NCBI GenBank assembly: GCA_964344765.1
Contig: CAYFOM010000003.1
Coordinates: 1 to 64,000 of the forward strand
From: JACNIZ01 sp964344765
GTDB lineage: Bacteria; Planctomycetota; UBA1135
Reading direction: 5' to 3'
DNA: 64,000 nt
This document shows positions 52,736 through 61,284 of this stretch, piece after piece (the first letter of the stretch is position 1; each line of letters opens with the position of its first letter). Position numbers and translations under genes: made by a program. The notes beneath the pieces were generated by a model. It was given only the letters and a program-made list of their open reading frames with translations. It had not been told where the DNA came from and ran no database searches.

Positions 52736-53799
52736 GCATCGTCCCCGCACCCCTGCAGGAGTGGCTCCGCATTGTTGCCTCGTCCGACGCGTCTGACCTT
52801 CACCTCGGTGCCGGACGGCCGCCGGCGATGCGTTCGCGTGGTGAGCTGGTGCACATCGCGCCGGAAGAACTAACCCGAGAGCAAGCCGAGGCCATTTGTG
52901 TTGAGTTAACGCCCGAGCACCGCCAACGCGAACTCAAAGAATTGGGCAGCGCCGACTTCGGTTTTGGCTTTGAGGAAGACCGCTACCGTGCTTCGGTATT
53001 CCGCCAGAAAGGCAGCTATGCGCTGGTTCTGCGCCGCATTCCGCAAAACCGCATGAGCTTCGACGAAATTGGTGCGCCGGCGGTGCTGCGCAATCTCGCT
53101 CACCTTCCGCGCGGCATGATCCTGGTCACCGGCCCGACCGGTTCGGGTAAAACGACGACGTTGGCGGCGTTGATTCACGAGGTCAACATTTCGCACGCAT
53201 GCCACATCATGACGATGGAGGACCCGATCGAGTTTTACCACGACTCGCAAAAAGCGGTGATCAACCAACGCGAAATCGGCGACGACGTGTCGGACTTCGG
53301 TGAAGGTTTGCGCCGCGTGCTGCGCCAAGACCCCGACGTCATCATGCTGGGTGAAATGCGTGACTTGGAAACCACGTCGGCGGCGATCACCGCGGCGGAA
53401 ACCGGTCACTTGGTGTTGGGCACTTTGCACACCACCGGCGCGGCGCGTACCGTCGACCGAATTATTGACCAATATCCTGAAAACCAGCAGGACCAGGTAC
53501 GCGCCCAGTTGTCGGTGTCGCTGCAAGCGGTGGTTTCGCAGGTGCTGTTACCGCGCATGGATGGTCAAGGTCGAGTGGCGGCATTTGAAATCATGGTGCG
53601 CAACTCGGCAATCGAAAATCACATTCGTAAAGGCGAGACCTTTAAGATTCCGTCGGTGATGCAAACGCAGCGCCGTTTGGGCATGCAGTTGCTCGACGAA
53701 CACTTGTTGGAGCTGGTTCAAAGCGAAACCATCTCGCGCGAAGACGCACTTAACTCCGCTCAATATCCGGCCGACTTGGCGCAACGCTTGGGCATGTAA
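52732..53799 (+). CDS. PilT-type retraction ATPase
   Basis: 355 aa, the usual PilT length without an N-terminal MshEN domain. Walker A GPTGSGKT (134-141), Asp box TMEDPIEFYH, Walker B-like VIMLGEMRDLETTSAA, His box GTLHTTGAARTVDRI and the family tract FEIMVRNSAIENHIRKGE. PilT depolymerises type IV pili and powers twitching. The AIRNLIRE-type C-terminal signature is represented by NSAIENHIRK. It overlaps the upstream ATPase gene by 4 nt (ATGA). Confidence 0.93.
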   Translation: MSIVPAPLQEWLRIVASSDASDLHLGAGRPPAMRSRGELVHIAPEELTREQAEAICVELTPEHRQRELKELGSADFGFGFEEDRYRASVFRQKGSYALVLRRIPQNRMSFDEIGAPAVLRNLAHLPRGMILVTGPTGSGKTTTLAALIHEVNISHACHIMTMEDPIEFYHDSQKAVINQREIGDDVSDFGEGLRRVLRQDPDVIMLGEMRDLETTSAAITAAETGHLVLGTLHTTGAARTVDRIIDQYPENQQDQVRAQLSVSLQAVVSQVLLPRMDGQGRVAAFEIMVRNSAIENHIRKGETFKIPSVMQTQRRLGMQLLDEHLLELVQSETISREDALNSAQYPADLAQRLGM

Positions 53800-53802
53800 A
53801 AG

Positions 53803-55434
53803 ATGGCTGCGGACACCCGGCAAATCGGCAAGATTTTTCTCGACCTAGGCGTGATTCGCCAAGGTCAGCTGCAAGCGGCATTGGCCGAGCAACGACGCAG
53901 TGGTGGCCGTTTGGGCCAGATCCTGCTCGAACGCGAAATGATCACCGACGAGGATCTATCGCGTGCTTTGGCCATGCAAAAAGGCATGGAGTGGTTGCCG
54001 TCGGCCGCGTTGAAGGCCAGCGACGAAGCATTGGGCTTGGTTGATGCCGGCACTGCGCGCGCATTCGGTGCCTTGCCGATCGAGGTCAGTAACGGCCAAT
54101 TACGCTTAGCCGTTTCCGATCCGGATGTGCTGCCGCTACTAGGCGATTTGGAAGCGCTAACCGGTTTCCCGCTGCAGGTGGTTTTGGCCGAAGACGGCGC
54201 ACTGCGTGAGGCCGTCGATCAGGCGTACCAAAAACGCAGTGAAGCGCAGGTACAAGCTGAGGTTCAAGCCGGCGAAGCAGCGCCAATTGTGCGCTTGCTC
54301 GAATCGCTGCTGACTCGCGCGGTCCGCGATGGCGCGGCGGATATTCACTTTGAACCTTATCAAGGTGAGTTCCGAATCCGCATGCGCGTCGACGGCGTGT
54401 TGTACGAAGTCGACCCGCCGCCGCAACACTTGGCGACGGCGCTGATTTCGCGAGTCAAGGTGCTGGCCAACCTCGACATTTCGGAAACGCGCATGCCGCA
54501 GGATGGTCGCATCGAAATGACCGTCGATGGTCGCAAGATCGACTTCCGTGTTTCCACCGTTCCGATTCAAGGTGGCGAAAGCACGGTGTTGCGTGTACTC
54601 GACCGCAAATCGCTGCGCCTGGAATTGACCGACCTCGGCTTGCTCGAGCGCGAGGTCAATCAACTGGATGAATTCATCCGCTTGCCGCACGGCATCGTGT
54701 TGGTCACCGGCCCGACCGGCTCCGGTAAAACCACCACCCTTTATTCGTTGCTGAATCGCGTCAACGAACCGCAGACCAAAATCCTGACGGTAGAAGACCC
54801 GGTCGAATACGACCTTGACGGCATTGTTCAGGTGCCGACCAACGAGGACATCGGCGTCAACTATGCGCGGGTTTTACGCACCATGCTGCGTCAGGACCCC
54901 GACATCATCCTGGTCGGCGAAATTCGTGACCCGGAAACGGCGCAGATTGCCGTCGAAGCGTCGCTGACTGGCCACTTGGTGCTAAGTACGCTGCACACCA
55001 ACGACGCGCCGTCGACGATTACGCGAATGATCGACCTGGGCGTCGAACCGTTTTTGCTGGCTGCAACCATCGAGGGCATCGTCGCTCAGCGTCTGCTGCG
55101 AACCACTTGCCCGGACTGCCGCATTCCATGGGAAGCACCGGCGGATATGCTCGAAAAAGCCGGTTTAACCGCCGATCAGCAAGTTTTCCGTGGCAAGGGC
55201 TGCGAAAATTGCCACTTCACCGGTTACAAGGGCCGCAGTGCGATCTACGAGATCCTGCCGATGGACGACGCACTTCGTGAACAGTTTTTGCGCAACCCCA
55301 GCACCATTGCTTTGCGCGAGCTGGCCCGCGAGCGCAAGATGATGACCCTGCGCGAGCGCGCCATCGAGCTAGCCTTAACCGGCCAAACCACCCTTGATGA
55401 AGTTCTCCGCGAGACCCAGGTCGATAAGTTTTAA
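53803..55434 (+). CDS. GspE/PilB-type assembly ATPase, second copy
   Basis: 543 aa. Architecture as the first copy: MshEN-type N-terminus (about 5-150, GKIFLDLGVIRQGQL), a RFRIRMRVDGVLYEV arm, Walker A GPTGSGKT (about 303-310), VEDPVEYDLDG, ILVGEIRDPETAQIAVEASLTGH, HTNDAPSTITRM and a CPDC...CENC zinc site. Sequence differs enough from the first copy that they are not a recent duplication. The next gene is the platform protein, so this is the more likely pilus or secretion extension motor. Confidence 0.93.
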   Translation: MAADTRQIGKIFLDLGVIRQGQLQAALAEQRRSGGRLGQILLEREMITDEDLSRALAMQKGMEWLPSAALKASDEALGLVDAGTARAFGALPIEVSNGQLRLAVSDPDVLPLLGDLEALTGFPLQVVLAEDGALREAVDQAYQKRSEAQVQAEVQAGEAAPIVRLLESLLTRAVRDGAADIHFEPYQGEFRIRMRVDGVLYEVDPPPQHLATALISRVKVLANLDISETRMPQDGRIEMTVDGRKIDFRVSTVPIQGGESTVLRVLDRKSLRLELTDLGLLEREVNQLDEFIRLPHGIVLVTGPTGSGKTTTLYSLLNRVNEPQTKILTVEDPVEYDLDGIVQVPTNEDIGVNYARVLRTMLRQDPDIILVGEIRDPETAQIAVEASLTGHLVLSTLHTNDAPSTITRMIDLGVEPFLLAATIEGIVAQRLLRTTCPDCRIPWEAPADMLEKAGLTADQQVFRGKGCENCHFTGYKGRSAIYEILPMDDALREQFLRNPSTIALRELARERKMMTLRERAIELALTGQTTLDEVLRETQVDKF

Positions 55435-55443
55435 GCAGTACAC

Positions 55444-56583
55444 ATGGCCCGCATTCAGCGCAAGGTAGCCCCTACACGTCCAAGCGCCCGTCCATCGGGC
55501 GGCGCCGAAGCGAGCCCGACGCGCAAAGTAAAGCGCAAGGTGCCCCTCAAGCACGTGGTGCGGTTTACCCGCATGCTCGCCACGCTTACTGAAGCAGGTC
55601 TGCCGGTACTGCGCAATCTACGCATTTTGGCCGATCAATGGCCGGCTGGTAAGTTCCGCAATTCGATCCTCGATGCCGCCGACATGGTGGAAGAGGGGCA
55701 GCCGTTATCGGAGGCGCTGTCGCAAAGCCCGGATGTATACGACGAGTTGTACATCAACATGGTCAAAGCGGGTGAGGTTGGCGGTGTGTTGGACGCGGTG
55801 TTGAATCGCTTGGCCGACTTCCAGGAGCGTTCGCAAGAACTGCGCGAACGCACCCGAAGCGCGCTGACTTACCCGATCGTCATTGTCGTCGTCGCCTTTG
55901 CGGTGATCGCTGCGTTGATGTTGATGGTGATTCCTAAGTTCGACGACCTGTTCAAGGAAATGGGCTTGGAGCTTCCCGGCCTGACCCAATTCCTGATCGC
56001 GGTCAGCAATAACGTCGTTGCTTATTGGTATCTCTACCTCGGCATTCCGATTTTCGGCTTCTTGATCTACCAAATGGCGTATTTGCGTTCCTACGGCTTC
56101 CGTCGCTGGAATCATGCGATGCATTTGAAGCTGCCGGTCATAGGTAGCTTGGTCAAGCTCAGCCAGGTGTCGCGTTTCGCAACTACCTTCGGCACTTTGG
56201 TCAACAGTGGTGTGCCGCACTTGCGCGCCTTCGATATCGTGCGCGGTGCGCTGACTTCCGAGGTCTATCGCGAAGCAGTGGACGATGTACGCGAAGAGGT
56301 TCGCGAAGGCGAAGGCATTGCGTCGTCGCTCGAGCAAACCGAACGCTTTGACGAGGTCATGGTTTCCATGGTCGAAGTCGGCGAAGAAACCGGCGAGTTG
56401 GACCGCATGTGTCTGCGCGTCGGCAAAAACTATGAAGACAATTTCAAGCGCGCAATCGATTTAGCATTGAAGCTGCTTGAGCCAATCATGCTGGTGTTAA
56501 TGGCGGTGGTCGTCGGCGTGATTGCGTTGGCATTGTTCCTGCCGCTGTTCGAGCTGTTGAAGCAGTTCGGTCAAAACACCTGA
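55444..56583 (+). CDS. PilC/GspF-type inner-membrane platform protein
   Basis: 379 aa. A basic N-terminus (1-38) precedes two GspF repeat domains. The first (about 40-160) has HVVRFTRMLATLTEAGLPVLRNLRIL and EEGQPLSEAL. The second (about 230-355) has VSRFATTFGTLVNSGVPHLRAF and EVGEETGELDRM. Three transmembrane helices lie at about 140-160, 190-210 and 350-372. The platform protein couples the ATPase to pilin assembly. It is 10 nt after the second ATPase; the kinase gene shares its last base. No pilin, PilM-N-O-Q or prepilin peptidase gene is in the window. Confidence 0.93.
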   Translation: MARIQRKVAPTRPSARPSGGAEASPTRKVKRKVPLKHVVRFTRMLATLTEAGLPVLRNLRILADQWPAGKFRNSILDAADMVEEGQPLSEALSQSPDVYDELYINMVKAGEVGGVLDAVLNRLADFQERSQELRERTRSALTYPIVIVVVAFAVIAALMLMVIPKFDDLFKEMGLELPGLTQFLIAVSNNVVAYWYLYLGIPIFGFLIYQMAYLRSYGFRRWNHAMHLKLPVIGSLVKLSQVSRFATTFGTLVNSGVPHLRAFDIVRGALTSEVYREAVDDVREEVREGEGIASSLEQTERFDEVMVSMVEVGEETGELDRMCLRVGKNYEDNFKRAIDLALKLLEPIMLVLMAVVVGVIALALFLPLFELLKQFGQNT

Positions 56584-58076
56584 TGCGACTGAGGCTACGG
56601 TTCACCCTGGTACTGCTGCTGGTCAACGTAGTAGTACTGGGTGGACTTGCCTGGTGGGCGTCCACCGACGAAACCTCGCGCGACTTGCGCATGGAGAGTC
56701 GAACGCGGCATTACGCCGAGTTGTTGGCCGATCGCTTGTCGGCGCAATTCCAGGTCGAACAAACCGTCGGCTTGCGCGACATTCTCGGGTGGTCGGGTTG
56801 GCGTGACTTCGACGAGGCGTTGTTGATCGACAACCGCGTATTGGAGTTGGACGGCGAGGTCGTTCCGGTGGGTGCTTATTTGAATCCCAAAGGCAGTCGT
56901 CATCGTCGGCCGGACTTCCCAATGGAGGAGTTGACCAAAGCCATTGCTCAGGCAAGCCGCACTTTGAAACCGGTAACCGTGGCCGGCGGCATGGCGTTGC
57001 CATTGGTTGTTCACGAGAAGTACACCAGTGGGCCGCGAGAGATTTGGGGCGGCGTCTATTTGAAGCTGGAATCCGACCCCATTCACGTTTCGGTCGCCAC
57101 CGGTGTGGTGTTGGCCGCCCTTTTGGCCACGGTGATTTCGGCGGCGGTGATTTATTTATTCCTCGGTCGCACGGTGCTGCGGCCCATCGAGCAGTTGGCT
57201 GCGGCTACTCAAGAATTCGGCCGCGGCGACCGTCCCAAAATCGGCACCGATGCAAAAGTGCCGGAGATTCATGGTTTGGTGACGTCATTCTCTGAAATGG
57301 TGGACCGCATTCAAGGCTTCCAGCAAGAACTGGAACATGAGGTGGAGCTTGCTACCGATGCAGCGGCAAAAGCGCAGTTGCGAGCGGCGCGGCAAGACCG
57401 ATTGGCGGCAATGGGTACGTTGGCGGCGGGATTGGCCCATGAAATCAACAGCCCGTTAGCGGGCGCCCTGCATGGCTTGGAAACGCTGCGCAAAGAAGCC
57501 CATTCGGACCGCGCCAAGCAACACGGCGAACTCACCGCCGAAGCGCTCTTCCGGATTCAAGAGTTGGTCCAGCGCCTGTTGCGGTTGGCTCCGGCGCGGC
57601 TGGAATCGGGGCATTGCCCGCTTCAACAAGTCTTTGCCGACGTGCGCATGTTTTTGTCCAAACGGCTCGAGCAGCATCCACTAAAAATCGAGCTCGAGCA
57701 GCCCGACGTCGCCGTCGCCGCCGCACCTGGCGATTTCTTCCCGGTGTTGTTGAACTTGGTTCAGAATGCGTGCGATGCAATGGATACCGCCGGCGACCCT
57801 CATAGCACGAATGGGGGCATTCGCGTAGTTGCCGGCCGGGTGGAGGGCAAGGAGGTGGAGGTGCGCATCGAGGACGAAGGCCCCGGCGTCGACCCGGAAT
57901 TGCTTCCGCATCTATTCGAGCCTTTCGTTACCACCAAGGAGGTTGGACAAGGCACCGGCTTAGGCTTGGCGTTGGCATACGCCACGGTGCGTCAGCTAGG
58001 CGGCACGATGGAAGCGCGCAATCTGCAGCCGCGCGGTTTCGCAATTTCACTGCGCTTGCCGGCTAGCGAGGCGTAG
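56583..58076 (+). CDS. Membrane sensor histidine kinase
   Basis: 497 aa. Two transmembrane helices (about 7-25 and 172-195) frame a periplasmic sensor of about 145 residues. A HAMP-like linker (about 196-250) is followed by the H-box with His286 in GLAHEINSPLAG and by the HATPase domain with N box LVQNACDAMD, G1 EDEGPGVD and G2 GQGTGLGLAL. It lies in the pilus-motor operon, sharing the last base of the platform gene. No response regulator is adjacent, so the partner is unknown. Confidence 0.92.
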   Translation: MRLRLRFTLVLLLVNVVVLGGLAWWASTDETSRDLRMESRTRHYAELLADRLSAQFQVEQTVGLRDILGWSGWRDFDEALLIDNRVLELDGEVVPVGAYLNPKGSRHRRPDFPMEELTKAIAQASRTLKPVTVAGGMALPLVVHEKYTSGPREIWGGVYLKLESDPIHVSVATGVVLAALLATVISAAVIYLFLGRTVLRPIEQLAAATQEFGRGDRPKIGTDAKVPEIHGLVTSFSEMVDRIQGFQQELEHEVELATDAAAKAQLRAARQDRLAAMGTLAAGLAHEINSPLAGALHGLETLRKEAHSDRAKQHGELTAEALFRIQELVQRLLRLAPARLESGHCPLQQVFADVRMFLSKRLEQHPLKIELEQPDVAVAAAPGDFFPVLLNLVQNACDAMDTAGDPHSTNGGIRVVAGRVEGKEVEVRIEDEGPGVDPELLPHLFEPFVTTKEVGQGTGLGLALAYATVRQLGGTMEARNLQPRGFAISLRLPASEA

Positions 58077-58078
58077 CT

Positions 58079-59290
58079 GTGGATTACGTCTGGATGATGA
58101 CAGCCTTGCTGGTGCTGTCCGGCATGTTTTCCGGGTCCGAAGCGGCGCTCTTCACCCTTGGCAGCCGCGGATTGGATCGAGTGCCGACTTGGGTGCGCCC
58201 GTTGCTGAAAGATTCGGTGGCCTCGCTCACCATCATTTTGCTCGGCAACTTGATTGTGAACCTTGCTTATTTCGCGGTGGCAACGGCATGGGCGCACCAA
58301 GTCGACGGCAGTTCCGCCGCCAGCATCCAACTCGCCGCCGTCTTTTTCATCGTCGTCCTCGGCGAAATCCTGCCGAAGACGGTCGCCCATCAATTCCCAG
58401 ACGGATTTGGCCGACTGCTCTTGCCGCCGATCAAGCTGTTGCATGGAGTGTTCCAACGACCCGCACGTTGGTTGGGGCAGCATTGGGCGCGCAACCCACC
58501 GCCGGCCGAAATGCTCGATTCAGAAGACGTCGACGTATTGATCGCCGACCAGGAGCGCGGCGTGTTGGGTGCGGATGAGCACCACATGCTCAGTCAAATC
58601 CTCGAACTGGGCAGCTTGCGCGCAGGAGCCATTCGCCGGCCGCTGCAAAAGGTTGTGAAGGTGCCGCCCGAAATGGCACTACGCCAAGCTTATTCCCATC
58701 TCCGCGAAGCAAACGTCGCTTGGGCGGCAGTGCAAAATAAGCACAAGGATGTCATCGGCATTCTGGATTTATGTCGTCAACCTCGCGGTCGTCGAGTCGG
58801 CGACGTAATGACGAAGGTGCCGATTTTGCCCGAGCTTGCTCCGGTCGCTTCGGGGGTTCCCTTGCTGCAGCGCACCGGCGCGCCATTCGTTTTGCTGGTG
58901 GATGAATACGGTCACGGCACCGGCATCATCGAACGCGGACGATGGTCCGATACTTTGTTGGACCGCTTGCCCGATGCAGACTCATCCCACGATGACGAAG
59001 CCATCGAGCGCATTGCCCATAATCGTTTCGAAATCGACGCCAGTTTGCCGATTCACGACTTTAAGGACCGCTTTGGCGATCCCGGCGAATTGGACGTTCT
59101 TACCGAAACCGTTTCCGGTTTGGTGCAGCAACGACTTGGTCGCTTGGCGCGTTGCGAGGACCACTTCGGCTGGCGGGTCGGCGACAGACGTTTTGAGATC
59201 AAAGTCCTGGAAACCGAAGCCGGGCATCCGACGCGCTTAGAACTGTTTTGTCTGGATCACATCTACGCCGGTGAGGAGGGCGAGTCATGA
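58079..59290 (+). CDS. CNNM/CorC-type membrane protein with CBS domains
   Basis: 403 aa. An N-terminal DUF21 domain (about 1-180) has four hydrophobic helices, with SGMFSGSEAALFTL, LLGNLIVNLAYF and GEILPKTVA. It leads to a CBS-pair region (about 200-320) and a C-terminal transporter-associated domain (about 325-400). Family members (CorB/CNNM, formerly hemolysin-like) transport or regulate Mg2+ and related cations. The start is GTG at 58079, 2 nt after the kinase stop. A shorter relative follows directly. Confidence 0.85.
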   Translation: MDYVWMMTALLVLSGMFSGSEAALFTLGSRGLDRVPTWVRPLLKDSVASLTIILLGNLIVNLAYFAVATAWAHQVDGSSAASIQLAAVFFIVVLGEILPKTVAHQFPDGFGRLLLPPIKLLHGVFQRPARWLGQHWARNPPPAEMLDSEDVDVLIADQERGVLGADEHHMLSQILELGSLRAGAIRRPLQKVVKVPPEMALRQAYSHLREANVAWAAVQNKHKDVIGILDLCRQPRGRRVGDVMTKVPILPELAPVASGVPLLQRTGAPFVLLVDEYGHGTGIIERGRWSDTLLDRLPDADSSHDDEAIERIAHNRFEIDASLPIHDFKDRFGDPGELDVLTETVSGLVQQRLGRLARCEDHFGWRVGDRRFEIKVLETEAGHPTRLELFCLDHIYAGEEGES

Positions 59291-60231
59291 CCGACCTCAT
59301 CCTGCTGATGTTGGCTTTGGCTGCCAGCGCGTTATTCGCCGGATCCGAAACCGGTTATTACGCACTCAACCCGCTAAAGCTCAAGCTGCTCGCCGGCGAC
59401 AATCGTTTGGCCGCTATCTGCGCCCGAGTCCTGCGCCCGGCTGGTTCGTTTTTAATCATGTTGTTGGTTGGGAACAACCTCGCCAACAACCTAGCTGTTG
59501 CCGCGGCGGTGGGCCTGATGGCGTCGTGGGGGATGTCCACCCCCGAATTTTGGGCAACTGTGCTGCTCACCCCGATCGTCTTTTTATTCGGCGAGGTCGG
59601 CCCGAAGCAATTTGTTCTCGGTGACCCACAGCGCAGCTTGTTATGGGCAACCCCGTTCTTGGCGGCCTGCCGACTGTTGCTCCTACCGGTGACCTTTCCG
59701 GTTGGTCTCATCGCTCGATTGCTCAATCGCGAAGACTCCCAAGCCGTTATTGGCCGCCGCCACCTCGCCGCCCTGCTTTTGGAAGGCGGACGAGCCGACC
59801 ACGGCGAGGCTCCCGTTTTATTGGCTGCCTTGCGCGCCCTGGAATCCCAGGGCAAAGGTTTGCAACCATTCGTTCGCACGGATTTCCCACTGCTTTCGCC
59901 CGGAATCTCCGCCGCCGAGGCACGCGCAACCCTCGCCCAAACCCGCGATACTCTGGGCCTCATCGACCGAGTCGACCGCCCACCAGGACTGCTGCTTGGT
60001 ACTCGCTTAGTCCATTTACCAGCGTCGCAGCACATCGACGAGGTTGCGGTTGATTTGCCGCAATTAAGCCCGGAACTGGACCTAGCAGAAGCCCTAGTAC
60101 AAATGCGCTCCCACGGCGCATCCTTCGCCCTGGTCGGTGATCCAGGGAAATATGAAGGCGTGCTCGATCTGGAGTTCACGTTATCCTTGCTCTTGCCCAG
60201 CGAAACGCACCCGCCCGCCCAAAATGACTAA
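59287..60231 (+). CDS. CNNM/CorC-type membrane protein, second copy
   Basis: 314 aa. A DUF21-type N-terminus (about 1-170) has SALFAGSETGYYAL, LLVGNNLANNLAVA and FLFGEVGPKQF. The cytoplasmic part (about 175-314) is shorter and weaker than in the first copy, with one recognisable CBS-like stretch and no transporter-associated domain. It overlaps the upstream gene by 4 nt (ATGA). The pair may form a heteromer, as reported for some two-gene CNNM families; that is inferred. Confidence 0.8.
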   Translation: MTDLILLMLALAASALFAGSETGYYALNPLKLKLLAGDNRLAAICARVLRPAGSFLIMLLVGNNLANNLAVAAAVGLMASWGMSTPEFWATVLLTPIVFLFGEVGPKQFVLGDPQRSLLWATPFLAACRLLLLPVTFPVGLIARLLNREDSQAVIGRRHLAALLLEGGRADHGEAPVLLAALRALESQGKGLQPFVRTDFPLLSPGISAAEARATLAQTRDTLGLIDRVDRPPGLLLGTRLVHLPASQHIDEVAVDLPQLSPELDLAEALVQMRSHGASFALVGDPGKYEGVLDLEFTLSLLLPSETHPPAQND

Positions 60232-60583
60232 ATCCTCGCAATTCTTGCCTCTGTTGCTCGCCGCGCTGCTCGGCGCAGTTCTGGTTCGCCTGTCGATGCC
60301 CGCGCCGGTGCAGGCTCAGTCGGCCGATGGCGGTCGTCGCTTTGTTGCAGTCACCGGGCCTTATCAAGACGGTGTTTCCTTGCTTTACGTGCTCGACCAA
60401 GCCCACAATCGGCTGATGGTCTACGAGGGCAAAGGCGGTGCAGCCAACTCGCGCAAGGTCAGCTTGGTCGGCGTGCGCAACATCGCGCATGACAGCCAAT
60501 TGGACGGCTTTAACGACGATTCCGAGTATTCCTTCCAAGATTTGGAGGAACTGCTGCAGCGTAGGGGAGTAATCCCCCGGTAG
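60224..60583 (+). CDS. Small secreted protein of unknown function
   Basis: 119 aa from ATG 60224. A signal peptide (about 1-32) ends VQAQ. The mature part has an FVAVTGPYQDGVSLLYVLDQAHNRLMVYEGKGG stretch, two or three strands that resemble one blade of a beta-propeller, and an acidic tail DGFNDDSEYSFQDLEELLQ. It overlaps the end of the CNNM gene by 8 nt and closes the operon. I do not recognise a family. Confidence 0.7.
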   Translation: MTKSSQFLPLLLAALLGAVLVRLSMPAPVQAQSADGGRRFVAVTGPYQDGVSLLYVLDQAHNRLMVYEGKGGAANSRKVSLVGVRNIAHDSQLDGFNDDSEYSFQDLEELLQRRGVIPR

Positions 60584-60587
60584 CCAG

Positions 60588-60719
60588 GAAGATTCCTTGG
60601 CAATCTTCGCCGGGTCTACACTATGCTAGGCCTCTGGCTTTTCCCCCCAAACCCGGGAGGCCCGATCATTCCTCCCGGCTGCTACGGGAGCCTCCCACGA
60701 GAAACAAAAGGACAGTCCC
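60588..60719 (+). promoter_or_regulatory. Structured leader of the HTH-membrane protein operon
   Basis: A 136-nt gap. It holds an inverted repeat GAAGATT (60588-60594)/AATCTTC (60602-60608), -10-like TACACT or TATGCT around 60617-60626, and a leader with competing stems: CCGGGAGG (60653-60660) pairs CCTCCCGG (60671-60678), while CTCCCG (60672-60677) can instead pair CGGGAG (60685-60690). An SD-like AAAGGA lies about 7 nt before the TTG start at 60720. Confidence 0.5.
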
Positions 60720-61250
60720 TTGAGCGATAGCGACTTCTACTCCTTCGACAAAGCACTCGACAAGCTTTCCCTCGACGAAGACGACCTGAAAAGGCTGATC
60801 TCCGCCGGTGAAATTCGCGCCTTCCGCGATGGTTCCAAGATGCGCTTGCGGGCGGAAGACGTCAGCCGCGTTGCATCCGATTTGGGCGTGGTCGACGAAG
60901 GTGACGCCGGTCAAGTTCTGGAAGTGGAAGAAGTTTCCTTCGATGCCGACGACGGCATGGTCACCACTCAGCTGAGTGAAGAAGACACCTTGTTGGACGA
61001 AGATTTCGGCTTGGAAGAAGTCGAAATGGAAGAGGAAGCTCCGGCACCGCGTGCCGCACGCTCCGGACGTCCGCAATCTTCTCGTTCGGCTTTGGCCCCT
61101 CAAGCTGAAGAGGAGCCGATGTCCCCTGCATTGCTCGGCTTGACCATCGTCACCACGGTTGTGATGGTCTGGGGCACCGCATTCGTGTTCGCCGCACTGG
61201 GTGCTCGTTCGACGGGGCTGACCGACAGCATCGTCGACATGATGAAATAA
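60720..61250 (+). CDS. Excisionase-type HTH protein with C-terminal membrane anchor
   Basis: 176 aa, TTG start with SD-like AAAGGA upstream. The N-terminal 50 residues (SFDKALDKLSLDEDDLKRLISAGEIRAFRDG, then RLRAEDV) match the small winged-HTH excisionase/MerR-like domain. An acidic linker (about 60-130) leads to a hydrophobic helix (about 135-160, SPALLGLTIVTTVVMVWGTAFVFAALG). A DNA-binding-type domain tethered to the membrane is unusual. Similar HTH proteins with long variable tails are familiar from planctomycete genomes. It is followed 34 nt later by an OmpA-type lipoprotein gene. Confidence 0.75.
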   Translation: MSDSDFYSFDKALDKLSLDEDDLKRLISAGEIRAFRDGSKMRLRAEDVSRVASDLGVVDEGDAGQVLEVEEVSFDADDGMVTTQLSEEDTLLDEDFGLEEVEMEEEAPAPRAARSGRPQSSRSALAPQAEEEPMSPALLGLTIVTTVVMVWGTAFVFAALGARSTGLTDSIVDMMK

Positions 61251-61284
61251 GCGAAAGCCGACATCCCCTCTCCATCCCCACTCA

